Shown: piece after piece, positions 8,123 to 15,239 of the stretch
How positions within the stretch are numbered: position 1 is the stretch's first letter
How the letters are laid out: every line of letters starts with the position of its first letter
Made by a program: the position numbers and the translations under genes
Notes under the pieces: model-generated
What the model saw: only the letters and a program-made list of their open reading frames with translations
Database searches by the model: none
Told to the model about the DNA's origin: nothing
NCBI GenBank assembly: GCA_963847965.1
Contig: CAWKCG010000012.1
Span: 62,001-126,000 of the forward strand
Length of the DNA: 64,000 nt
Direction: 5' to 3'
Source: Palsa-504 sp963847965
Lineage (GTDB): Bacteria; Actinomycetota; Actinomycetes; Streptosporangiales; Streptosporangiaceae

Positions 8123-9244
8123 CTAGCTCACGGCCTTCGCCCAGTTCGCCGCCAGGTACTGGGCGGCGGCGGTGCTCTGGGCCTCAGTGAGGAATACCGG
8201 CGAGCCGGTCACGGTCGGCAGCGCCGAGGCCGCCGTGCTGTTGATGCTGCCGTTGGAGGTCATGGCCGCCTGCTCCACCGGCCGGGCGCCGCCCTCGAGC
8301 CACAGGTTCTGCCCGCCGGCCGCGGCCTGCGAGTACAGGAACTCCTCCCACAGCCGCGCGGCCGCCGGGTGCGGCGCGTTCTTGTTGATGGCCTGCGCGT
8401 AGAACCCGCCGAGGACGGCGTTGGACGGGATGAACACCTTCCAGTTCGACACGCCGACGTAACTCGGCAGGTTGAGGTAGTCCCAGTCGAACACAACCGG
8501 GGTCGTGCCCGACTTGATCGAGGCGCCGGTTGCCTCGACGGGGGAGAAGTTGCCCGCCGCCTTGAGCTTGGCGAAGAAGCTCACGCCGGGGCCGATGTTG
8601 CCGACCGATCCGCCCTCGGCCAGGCTCGCCATCATGACGCCGTTCAGGGCCGCGTTGGCCGAGGTCGGGTTGCCGTTCAGCGCGACCGCGTTCTTGAACT
8701 TGGGGCCGAGCAGTTGGTTCAGCGAGGTGATCGTGCCGAACTTGCTCGAGTAGCCGACCGCCATGTAGCCGCCGTAGTCCTCATACCACAGACCGGTCGG
8801 GTCCTTCTGCGCGGACGGGATGTCGGACCAGGTGCTGACCTCATACGGCGCGAACAGGGTCGTGTTGGCTACGGCGACAGCCAGGCCGACGTCCACCACG
8901 TCGGGCGCCTTGGGCGAGCCGTTCTCCGCCTTGATCGCGTTGACCTCCTGCTGGCTGGAGCCATCGGGCAGGGCGGAATTGATCTTGATCCCGTAGGTCT
9001 TCTCGAAGTCCGCGATGATCGTGCCGTAGTTCGCCCACGTCGGCGGCAGGGCGATGACGTTGAGCGTGCCCTCGGCCTTGGCCGCCTTGATCAGCGCGCT
9101 CATGCCGCCTCCAGCCGAGGCGGTAGTGGCCGTGGACCAGTTGACCGAGCTGCTCGAACTCGAAGAGGAACTCGACGAACAGCCGCTCACGAGCAGCGCG
9201 GTGGCCGTGAACGCGGCCAGTGCGTATCTATATGGCGATCTCAC
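8123..9244 (-). CDS. ABC importer substrate-binding lipoprotein (second system)
   Basis: 373 residues. GTG start with AGGAGG 5 nt upstream. Lipoprotein signal peptide ending in the lipobox LVSGC (Cys22), followed by a serine-rich linker. The mature part is a type-2 periplasmic binding fold of the iron/polyamine/aminoethylphosphonate class, with YEDYGGYMAVGYSS, ALNGNPTSANAAL and PAAARLWEEFLYS blocks. First gene of the - strand importer operon; a LacI-type operator candidate lies about 110-130 bp upstream and its likely regulator is next. Ligand is inferred from genome context. Confidence 0.9.
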   Translation of the reverse strand: MRSPYRYALAAFTATALLVSGCSSSSSSSSSSSVNWSTATTASAGGGMSALIKAAKAEGTLNVIALPPTWANYGTIIADFEKTYGIKINSALPDGSSQQEVNAIKAENGSPKAPDVVDVGLAVAVANTTLFAPYEVSTWSDIPSAQKDPTGLWYEDYGGYMAVGYSSKFGTITSLNQLLGPKFKNAVALNGNPTSANAALNGVMMASLAEGGSVGNIGPGVSFFAKLKAAGNFSPVEATGASIKSGTTPVVFDWDYLNLPSYVGVSNWKVFIPSNAVLGGFYAQAINKNAPHPAAARLWEEFLYSQAAAGGQNLWLEGGARPVEQAAMTSNGSINSTAASALPTVTGSPVFLTEAQSTAAAQYLAANWAKAVS

Positions 9245-9354
9245 CAGTGCCTCCTGAAAGCTTCCCCGTCCCGAAGCGGATCGCGGCCGCCCGGAGCCTC
9301 CGGGCGGCGCCGAGGTGGTCTAGCGACCCCCCTCGCCCCCACTAAGAGTGCAGG

Positions 9355-9376
9355 TAAACGCGTCTAAAACGTTTAG
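9355..9376. promoter_or_regulatory. Candidate LacI-family operator
   Basis: In the gap between the LacI gene (ends 9419) and the receptor gene (starts 9244) lies AAACGTTT (9367-9374), a perfect 8-bp palindrome with the central CG typical of LacI/GalR operators. It is flanked by TAAACGCG and TTTAGCG, which echo the half-site. No clear -35/-10 pair could be assigned. Confidence 0.5.
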
Positions 9377-9418
9377 CGTCGCCATGCTCACACGTGCGGC
9401 TTTAGGTGTCAAGGAACG

Positions 9419-10477
9419 TTACCGAGTTGCTGCACGCAGCGGCGCAGGCACTTTCTGAGCAGGGATTTCCGGGGTCTGGAGGGAGGCGCGCTCGATCAGT
9501 TGCACGGGGGCGACGTAGTCGCTGGGCGTATCCCCTTCGACCAATCTCGCCATCAGCGCCTGGCCCATCTCCCGGCCGTCCAGGCAGATGGTCGCCAGCG
9601 GCGGATCCAGTAGCTCGGAAGTAGGCAGGTCGTCGTGACCGATGACCGATACATCCGGTCCGATCCGCAGGGACAGGTCACGCGCGGTCTGGTAGATCCC
9701 GAGCGCCGTGTAATCGGAGTTGGTGATGATCGCGGTAGGGGGATCCCGGCGGGCCAGGAGGGTGCCTGCCGCCTTGCGCACGTCCGTGATCGTGAGAGGC
9801 GAGCGCATTACGTCCGGCTGGATACCTAGCTCGCGGGCGAGGCGCCGGAAGTGCCTGAGCCGGTCCGGGTCTGCCACCAGGCCGTGCGGCGCGGACAGAA
9901 AGGCGACGCGCGAGTGACCGAGTTCGGCGAGTCGGCGCATCGCCAGTCCGACCCCGGTCGCGTTGTCCGGGTACACGCGAGAGACGCCGGTGAGGCCCTC
10001 CACAGACGCGTTCAGGGCCACCACCGGGGTGCCGGGGCGCAATTCCTGCCAGAGCCGCACCGACTCCCCCCTCCCGACGGGGGCGATGGCCAGCCCGGCG
10101 AGGCGCTGCGCGGCCATTTCCAGCACCAGCATGCGCTCGCGCTCCGCCGAGTAGTGCGAGTCGAGGAGCAGCAGGGTGGCCCCGGCCTGGCGAGCAGCCT
10201 GCTCGGCGCCCCCAAGCACCTCGAGGAAGAACGGATTGCCGAAGTTGCGGATCACCAGGCCGTAGCTGGTGGTCCGCCCCCGGCGCAGCGCCTGGGCCTG
10301 CGGGTTGGCGCGGTAGTCGAGTTCCGCCGCGGCAGCCAGGATCCGGTGGCGGGTATGCTCCGCCACGCCTGGCTGGCTGTTCAGCGCGAGGCTCACCGTG
10401 GCCACCGATACGCTGGCCAGCCGGGCGACGTCGCGGATTCCCGGCGGCCGCTGCGTTCCGCCCTGCTGACTCGTCAT
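9419..10477 (-). CDS. LacI-family transcriptional regulator
   Basis: 352 residues. N-terminal LacI helix-turn-helix and hinge (residues about 13-66: IRDVARLASVSVATVSLALN, then a YRANPQAQALRRGRT hinge). The effector domain is a type-1 periplasmic-binding fold with GYVIRN-like start, VYPDNATGVG and VSVIGHDDLP. ATG start. It lies upstream of the importer operon on the same strand with a LacI-type palindrome between them, so it probably represses that operon. The effector is unknown; a phosphonate or a pathway intermediate is conceivable. Confidence 0.92.
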   Translation of the reverse strand: MTSQQGGTQRPPGIRDVARLASVSVATVSLALNSQPGVAEHTRHRILAAAAELDYRANPQAQALRRGRTTSYGLVIRNFGNPFFLEVLGGAEQAARQAGATLLLLDSHYSAERERMLVLEMAAQRLAGLAIAPVGRGESVRLWQELRPGTPVVALNASVEGLTGVSRVYPDNATGVGLAMRRLAELGHSRVAFLSAPHGLVADPDRLRHFRRLARELGIQPDVMRSPLTITDVRKAAGTLLARRDPPTAIITNSDYTALGIYQTARDLSLRIGPDVSVIGHDDLPTSELLDPPLATICLDGREMGQALMARLVEGDTPSDYVAPVQLIERASLQTPEIPAQKVPAPLRAATR

Positions 10478-10499
10478 GGCCTTACCCGCGCTTATGGCG

Positions 10500-10524
10500 C
10501 TCTGCTCCCTCGGCGGGAGCAGAG
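10500..10524 (-). terminator. Hairpin between phosphonatase-like gene and lacI
   Basis: Perfect 10-bp stem CTCTGCTCCC / GGGAGCAGAG with a 5-nt loop. It follows the stop at 10607 on the - strand and precedes the LacI start at 10477. No U-run, so it is either a weak terminator or a structure in the lacI leader. Confidence 0.45.
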
Positions 10525-10606
10525 GTACTGTGTCGAGCGCACATCCTAACCATCTACCTGGGCCTTCGGCCAGAGGCCTGGCGTCGCGAAGAGTGAACGC
10601 GGCCCG

Positions 10607-11275
10607 TCACCCGATGACATGGGGGAGGATGCCGGCGATCGAGTCGAGGATGAGCGGTGCGCCCGCCCGCTCCAGGTCGGCGCGGGAGTCGGCGCCGGTC
10701 AGCACGCCCGCCACGATCGCGGCCCCGGCGCGCAGCCCGGACTCGATGTCGCTGGTGGTGTCGCCGGCCACCGCGAGCTCGCTGACGGCACCGCCGCGCA
10801 GCTTCAGCAGCGCGGTCAGCGGCAGGTCGGGCCACGGGCGCCCGCGCCCGGCGTCGGCGGGGGACAGGGCCAGGTCGATGAGGCCGCCCCAGGCGAGCTC
10901 GTCGATGATCGCGTCCCTGGTCGAGGGGGAGAAGCCGGTGGCCAGGCAGACCCGGATGCCCGCGTCGCGCAGCCGCATGAGCGTGTCCTCGGCGCCCGGC
11001 ACCGGCGCGATCGCGCCGTTCCGCACCGCGGCCGCGTAGTGGTCCTCGAACGCGTCGTTGGCCTTCCGCGCGGCCGTCTCGTCGCCGAGGATCCGCCGGA
11101 AGACCTCGATCTTGGACTGGCCCATGCTCGACCGGACCGCCGTCATGGCCTGGTCGTAGGCGTCGGCGGACAGGTTCTGCTCCGTGATGGCCGCGGTGAA
11201 CGCCTCCATCACCGTGCCGTCGTCGCGCACCGTCGTGCCGGCCATGTCCAGGCAGGCGACCGTGATACGGGTCAT
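10607..11275 (-). CDS. phnX: Phosphonoacetaldehyde hydrolase-like HAD enzyme (phosphonatase, TIGR03351-like)
   Basis: 222 residues. Motif I reads DMAGTTV: nucleophile Asp10 followed at +2 by Ala12, whereas most HAD enzymes have a second Asp there. That D-x-A pattern is characteristic of phosphonoacetaldehyde hydrolase. The cap carries MGQSKIEVF with Lys55, matching the MGxxKI Schiff-base lysine of PhnX. Motif II is LATGF, motif IV AGDTTSDIESG. Expected reaction: phosphonoacetaldehyde to acetaldehyde plus phosphate. Start ATG overlaps the flavoenzyme stop (ATGA), so the two are one operon. Upstream in-frame sequence belongs to the neighbouring gene and is not part of this protein. Confidence 0.85.
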   Translation of the reverse strand: MTRITVACLDMAGTTVRDDGTVMEAFTAAITEQNLSADAYDQAMTAVRSSMGQSKIEVFRRILGDETAARKANDAFEDHYAAAVRNGAIAPVPGAEDTLMRLRDAGIRVCLATGFSPSTRDAIIDELAWGGLIDLALSPADAGRGRPWPDLPLTALLKLRGGAVSELAVAGDTTSDIESGLRAGAAIVAGVLTGADSRADLERAGAPLILDSIAGILPHVIG

Positions 11276-12411
11276 CGGAATGTCTCCTCTGCGATGGCCG
11301 GTGAACAGGTCATGCCCCGCCCGCCTGGCCCGGTGACCAGGACCACGCCGGGCTCGACCTCGGATCGGTGGTACAGCGCATGACCGGCTACCTCGGGACC
11401 GACCTCGCTGTAAACGCCGGCCCAGCGACGCTGGACCCGCGGGATCTGCGCGCCGAGCAGCGCCTCGGCCCGGGCGCGCAGGTGGTCGTAGGCGTCCTCG
11501 TCCACGTCGAACGCGAACGGCTCGGCGTACTCGTGCGTGTCGCCGATGGTGAGCCCGCCATCTGCCCGCTGGACTAGCAGCAGCTGGGCGCGGGTCCGCT
11601 CGGCCACCGGGGGCTGGGGCGGCAGCTGGGTGCGTCCCGGCAGGTCGTAGGCCGGGTAGTAGCGCATGGTGTCGCCGTCGGCGACCGCGGTGCTGAGCCG
11701 CTCGGCCAGCGGAGCGGTCTGCATCATCTGCAGCCGCACCCGGCGCACCCCGTCGCGCGCCAGGTACCGGTGGTACCGGCCCACTACCCCGGTAAACGCG
11801 GCGCCGGTGCACAGGACGACCAGATCGCACTGGTGCCAGGCGCCGGTGTGATCACGCACCGCGTTCGGCGCGATCTCGACGACCTCCCGCCCGGGCAGCC
11901 ACTGGTACGCGCTGGCGCCTTCCGCGGTCGCGGTCAGGAAGCCGCGCAGGGCGGGCAGCACCTGCCGCGGCTCGACGATCGCGTCGGCCCGGCACAGCAG
12001 GCCGCCCGCCAGCTCACCGCGCAGCGCCGGGTTGGCGGCCCGCACGCCTGCCGGATCGAGCAGCTCGAATTCCCGGCGGTCCGCGTCGGGCAGGGCGGCG
12101 GCCTCCTTGAGCAGGGCGAGCTCGGCGTCCGCGACCGCCAGGGTGAGCGAGCCGGCGGCCCGGAACCCGATGTCGGGTACCTGGCCGGCCAGTTCTTCCC
12201 AGAGCTCGCGGGCGCGCAGCGCGAGGCTGAGCTCCGGGCCGGCCCTCCGGCCGCTGACCCAGACCAGGCCGAAGTTCCTGACGCTCGCTCCGCGGGCTTC
12301 GGCCTCACGCTCAAGATGCACGACCTCGTAACCGCGCCGCCGGGCCATCACCGCGTGCATGGTGCCGAGGACGCCCCCGCCGACCACCACGATTCGTTGC
12401 GTGAGCCTCAC
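11272..12411 (-). CDS. pbfD: FAD-dependent oxidoreductase of phosphonate clusters (TIGR03364/PbfD-like)
   Basis: About 379 residues. N-terminal Rossmann motif IVVVGGGVLG and an ERE binding the FAD ribose; DAO-type C-terminal half ending in VTGPGGRGMT. The glycine-oxidase-like family TIGR03364 is tied to phosphonate operons, and members called PbfD oxidise N-methylated 2-aminoethylphosphonate to phosphonoacetaldehyde, the substrate of the next gene. Start is uncertain: GTG at 12411 sits 7 nt after a TATATT -10-like box and would be leaderless; GTG at 12417 and TTG at 12429 are also open. Divergent to the tmpA-like gene. Confidence 0.82.
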   Translation of the reverse strand: MRLTQRIVVVGGGVLGTMHAVMARRRGYEVVHLEREAEARGASVRNFGLVWVSGRRAGPELSLALRARELWEELAGQVPDIGFRAAGSLTLAVADAELALLKEAAALPDADRREFELLDPAGVRAANPALRGELAGGLLCRADAIVEPRQVLPALRGFLTATAEGASAYQWLPGREVVEIAPNAVRDHTGAWHQCDLVVLCTGAAFTGVVGRYHRYLARDGVRRVRLQMMQTAPLAERLSTAVADGDTMRYYPAYDLPGRTQLPPQPPVAERTRAQLLLVQRADGGLTIGDTHEYAEPFAFDVDEDAYDHLRARAEALLGAQIPRVQRRWAGVYSEVGPEVAGHALYHRSEVEPGVVLVTGPGGRGMTCSPAIAEETFR

Positions 12412-12418
12412 CCTCACT

Positions 12419-12449
12419 AATATAGTCAACTTTAAACTTGTATATACAA
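12419..12449. promoter_or_regulatory. Divergent promoter with perfect palindrome TTGTATATACAA
   Basis: The 50-bp gap between the two catabolic operons holds a perfect 12-bp palindrome (12438-12449), AT-rich in an otherwise GC-rich region. TxGT-(N)4-ACxA is the kind of operator used by GntR/HutC regulators. On the - strand a TATATT box (12424-12419) lies just ahead of the flavoenzyme start. The UTRA-type GntR gene at 14108-14896 is the obvious candidate ligand. One protein bound here could control both operons. Confidence 0.6.
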
Positions 12450-12461
12450 CTTTTACCGAGG

Positions 12462-13616
12462 GTGAGCGGTGAATTGCGAGGATCAGGGGACCTGGATCTG
12501 GCCGTCGACGGACGACGGCTGCGGTTCCCGGCCGTCTGGCTGCGGGACAACTGCCCGTGCGCCGAGTGCAGGGACCCGCATAGCGGGCAGAAATTTCTGG
12601 ACATCACCGATATAGACGACGAGCTGGTGGTGGACTCAGCGGTGCAGGCAGGCGAGTCGGTCGTGGTCAGGTACGCGCCAGATCAGCACAGGTCCGTTTT
12701 CTCGCGCGCGTGGCTGGCCGAGCACGCGCTTGACCGCTACGGGGACGGCGACGGGCGCGCCGAGGACGACAAGGAGCTGTGGCTGGCCGCGGACCTGGAC
12801 CGCGGGGCCGCGCGGCCCGAGGCGAGCTGGCCGAGGTACCTGGCCGAGCCCGCGGAACGGATCCGCAGCCTGGCCGCGGTCATGCGCCTGGGTTTCGTGC
12901 TGCTGCACGACGTCCCCGCCGAGCCTGGCACGGTGCTCCAGGTCGTCGCGAGCTTCGGGTACGTGCGGGAGACCAACTACGGCGCGCTGTTTGACGTCCG
13001 GGTCGAGCCCGCGCCTGGCAACCTCGCGTACACCAGCAGGGAGATCCTGCCACACACCGACAACCCGTACCGCGACCCGGTGCCGACCGTCCAGCTGCTG
13101 CACTGCCTGCGCGCAGCGGGCGACGGTGGCGATACCGGCCTGGTGGACGGGTTCGCGGCCGCCGCTGCGCTTCGCGCCGCGGACCGGGCAGCGTTCGACG
13201 TGATCACGGGAACCGCCGTTCCGTTCGGCTACCGCGATAACGGCGCGGAGCTACGGGCCAGCCAGCCGCTCATCCAGCTCAGCCCGCGCGGGCGGGTCCG
13301 CGGGGTCCGGTTCAACAACCGGTCTGCGCAGCCGCTGCGGCTGCCGTACGCCGACGTCACCGCGTTCTACGCGGCCTACCGGCGGTGGGCCGGGCTGCTC
13401 GCGCAGCCGGAGCGGCAGCTCAACCTGCGGCTGGCGCCGGGCGACTGCCTGATCTTCGACAACACGCGGATCCTGCACGCGCGCACGGCCTTCAGCCTGC
13501 CCGCCGACGCGTCGGGCGGCCGTCACCTGCAGGGCTGTTACGCAGACCTGGACGGCCTGGCCAGCACCCTGGCGGTACTCAGCCGCCCGGGAGACAACGG
13601 ACAACGGGAGGCATGA
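12462..13616 (+). CDS. tmpA: 2-oxoglutarate/Fe(II) dioxygenase, TmpA-like (gamma-butyrobetaine hydroxylase family)
   Basis: 384 residues from GTG 12462 (possibly leaderless; an open frame reaches 12438 and TTG 12474 is possible). N-terminal GBBH-like zinc domain: Cys31, Cys33 and Cys36 in DNCPCAEC plus His76, matching the spacing of the family zinc site. C-terminal TauD/TfdA jelly roll with iron ligands HTD (His197, Asp199) and a distal His near 340 in RILHARTAF, whose Arg should bind 2-oxoglutarate. TmpA hydroxylates 2-(trimethylamino)ethylphosphonate at C1. Pairing with an HD oxygenase 0 bp downstream is what separates it from carnitine-type hydroxylases. Confidence 0.85.
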   Translation: MSGELRGSGDLDLAVDGRRLRFPAVWLRDNCPCAECRDPHSGQKFLDITDIDDELVVDSAVQAGESVVVRYAPDQHRSVFSRAWLAEHALDRYGDGDGRAEDDKELWLAADLDRGAARPEASWPRYLAEPAERIRSLAAVMRLGFVLLHDVPAEPGTVLQVVASFGYVRETNYGALFDVRVEPAPGNLAYTSREILPHTDNPYRDPVPTVQLLHCLRAAGDGGDTGLVDGFAAAAALRAADRAAFDVITGTAVPFGYRDNGAELRASQPLIQLSPRGRVRGVRFNNRSAQPLRLPYADVTAFYAAYRRWAGLLAQPERQLNLRLAPGDCLIFDNTRILHARTAFSLPADASGGRHLQGCYADLDGLASTLAVLSRPGDNGQREA

Positions 13617-14134
13617 TGACCGCGGTCGAGATCATCAGGGAGCTGTTCGCCGGGCCTGGAGCGCAGGCCTACTTGGGCGAGCCGGTGACCATCGGCGCGC
13701 ATATGCGGCAGGCTGGGGCGCTGGCCGAGGCGGCCGGCGCGGACCGGCCGCTGGTGGCCGCGGCGCTGCTGCACGACATCGGCCACCTGCGCCAGGAAAC
13801 CGACGCCAGGCACGGTGAGGCGGGCGCGCGGTGGCTGAGCCAGTGGTTCGGCGAGGCGGTGACCGAACCGGTGCGGCTGCACGTGGCGGCGAAACGGTAC
13901 CTGTGCGCCGTCGAGCCCGGCTACTTCGGGTTGCTGTCGGCCGAGTCGGTGCGCACGCTGTCGCGGCAGGGCGGCCCGATGACGGCCGAGGAGGCCGCCG
14001 CCTTCGAGGCCCTGTCGCAGGCGCAGCGCGCGGTCGCGGTACGCCGCTGGGACGACGAAGCGAAGGATCCCGCGGTCACGCCGCCGTCCTTCTCGCACTT
14101 CGCGGAGCTACTGGGCGCCCTGGTCCGGTCGTGA
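13616..14134 (+). CDS. tmpB: HD-domain mixed-valent di-iron oxygenase, TmpB/PhnZ-like
   Basis: 172 residues; ATG 13616 shares a base with the TmpA stop, and GGGAGG lies 4 nt upstream (ATG 13613 possible). The PhnZ pattern is complete: Y19-x-x-E22 substrate/gating pair, then His29, His53-Asp54 (HD), His66, His89 in LHVAAKRYL and Asp146 in RWDDEAK, in the order of the iron ligands. RQGGPMTAEEAAAFE is also typical. Expected reaction: O2-dependent C-P cleavage of (R)-1-hydroxy-2-(trimethylamino)ethylphosphonate to glycine betaine plus phosphate. The loop between His54 and His66 is shorter than I recall for PhnZ. Its 3' end overlaps the convergent GntR gene by 27 bp. Confidence 0.87.
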   Translation: MTAVEIIRELFAGPGAQAYLGEPVTIGAHMRQAGALAEAAGADRPLVAAALLHDIGHLRQETDARHGEAGARWLSQWFGEAVTEPVRLHVAAKRYLCAVEPGYFGLLSAESVRTLSRQGGPMTAEEAAAFEALSQAQRAVAVRRWDDEAKDPAVTPPSFSHFAELLGALVRS

Positions 14135-14896
14135 CGGGACAGATGTGCGGGACAGCGCGTTGACCGCGACGGAGTTGTGCACGCTGAACGCAACCGCGCT
14201 GCCCAGGTAGCGGTCGTCTGACCACTCGACGGGAACCCCGGCCAGGTCCGTGGTGAGGCGCCGCTCGCGCAGCATCGGGATCCGCGGCCGGACGCCGAGC
14301 AGTCTTGCGTCCTCCGCGGACGCGGGCACCGCGTCGATGACGTGCTCCGCATCCGCGAACACGACCCCCAGCTCCTCCAGGCGCTCGGTGATCGATTCAA
14401 GCTCCAGGTTCATGCCTGCTACCAGCACGCCAACCCGGTCCGGGTAGGCGCCGCGCTCGATCATCACCGGGCGCCCGGACAGCAGCCGCACCCTGACGAG
14501 GTAATAGATGGGGGCACCCGGCGAGAGGGCAAGACGCTCGGCTTCCAGCGGCTTGGCCGGCCGGCGCTCCAGGCTGGCGACCTTTCCCGTAGGCACCTCA
14601 CCCAGGGCCCTGGCCCAGCGGGAAAATGACAGCAGCTCACCGAAGCTCTGCACTCTCGGCCCGCCGATGACCACGCGGCGCGCGCCGCGCCGGGACGCGA
14701 TCACCCCGTCGGCGCGCAGCGCCGCGAATGCCTGCCGGATGGTCCCCCGTGACACCGAGTAGCGCTCGGCCAGCTCGCTCTCCGAAGGCAGCCGCGTACC
14801 CGCGGGGTACGTCCCGGCCGCGATGGCCCCCTTGATGTCTTCGGCGACCTTGCGGTAAAGAGAAGGCAAACGGGAAACCCCCTGATCTACTGCCAC
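14108..14896 (-). CDS. GntR-family regulator with UTRA domain (HutC/PhnF type)
   Basis: 262 residues from GTG 14896 (no clear ribosome-binding site, likely leaderless). Winged HTH at about 8-72 (LPSLYRKVAEDIKGAI, LPSESELAERYSVSRGTIRQAF), then a UTRA effector domain (about 90-250; PIYYLVRVRLLSGRPVMIERGAYPD). Same subfamily as PhnF, the regulator of phosphonate genes. It abuts and overlaps tmpB tail to tail and is the best candidate to bind the palindrome at 12438-12449. UTRA domains usually sense small polar metabolites, here perhaps the phosphonate itself. Confidence 0.9.
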   Translation of the reverse strand: MAVDQGVSRLPSLYRKVAEDIKGAIAAGTYPAGTRLPSESELAERYSVSRGTIRQAFAALRADGVIASRRGARRVVIGGPRVQSFGELLSFSRWARALGEVPTGKVASLERRPAKPLEAERLALSPGAPIYYLVRVRLLSGRPVMIERGAYPDRVGVLVAGMNLELESITERLEELGVVFADAEHVIDAVPASAEDARLLGVRPRIPMLRERRLTTDLAGVPVEWSDDRYLGSAVAFSVHNSVAVNALSRTSVPSRPDQGAQ

Positions 14897-14960
14897 GAAA
14901 GCAGAGCGTATCTGGCGCTTCCCATGCTGACAGCAAAGCACCAAATGAGGGAGGGCGGCG

Positions 14961-15236
14961 ATGGCGGGGCAGACGCTGGTCACGATGGGGACCCGCGTGA
15001 GGTGCCGATGGGGCCGGCCAGCTCGGGCACATCCGGCGGTTGCCATGGATGAGGACAGCCACCGCCTTATCCACTTGCTCCTCGAGGAAAAAGGCGTGCT
15101 GGGCCGCAAGCACGTGACCATCCCGGTCAGCGCGGTGAGCAGAGTCGATGCCGGGATCCTGCTCAACATCACCAAGCGGCAAGTCAGGCACCTGCCGCGG
15201 GTGAAAAGGGCCTTCCGCGACGGGCAGGCTTCCTGA
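14961..15236 (+). CDS. Small PRC-barrel-like protein
   Basis: 91 residues, ATG with AGGGAGGG about 5 nt upstream. The second half (HRLIHLLLEEKGVLGRK, then VTIPVSAVSRVD, then ITKRQVRHLP) resembles the C-terminal strand pattern of PRC-barrel proteins, including the closing LP. The first 30 residues are basic and unrelated. It is shorter than usual PRC-barrel proteins, so it may be a truncated remnant. It ends 3 bp before the phosphoesterase fusion gene and may be cotranscribed with it. Confidence 0.5.
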   Translation: MAGQTLVTMGTRVRCRWGRPARAHPAVAMDEDSHRLIHLLLEEKGVLGRKHVTIPVSAVSRVDAGILLNITKRQVRHLPRVKRAFRDGQAS

Positions 15237-15239
15237 CCG

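Noticed and set aside
7394..9367. 657-codon open frame on the + strand
   Set aside because: Antisense to the importer permease and receptor genes, low-complexity Arg/Gly/Val composition, no family motif.
11276..11830. In-frame upstream extension of the phosphonatase-like gene
   Set aside because: Arg/Gly/Ala-rich shadow of the flavoenzyme; the HAD motif I normally lies within the first 15 residues, as it does from 11275.
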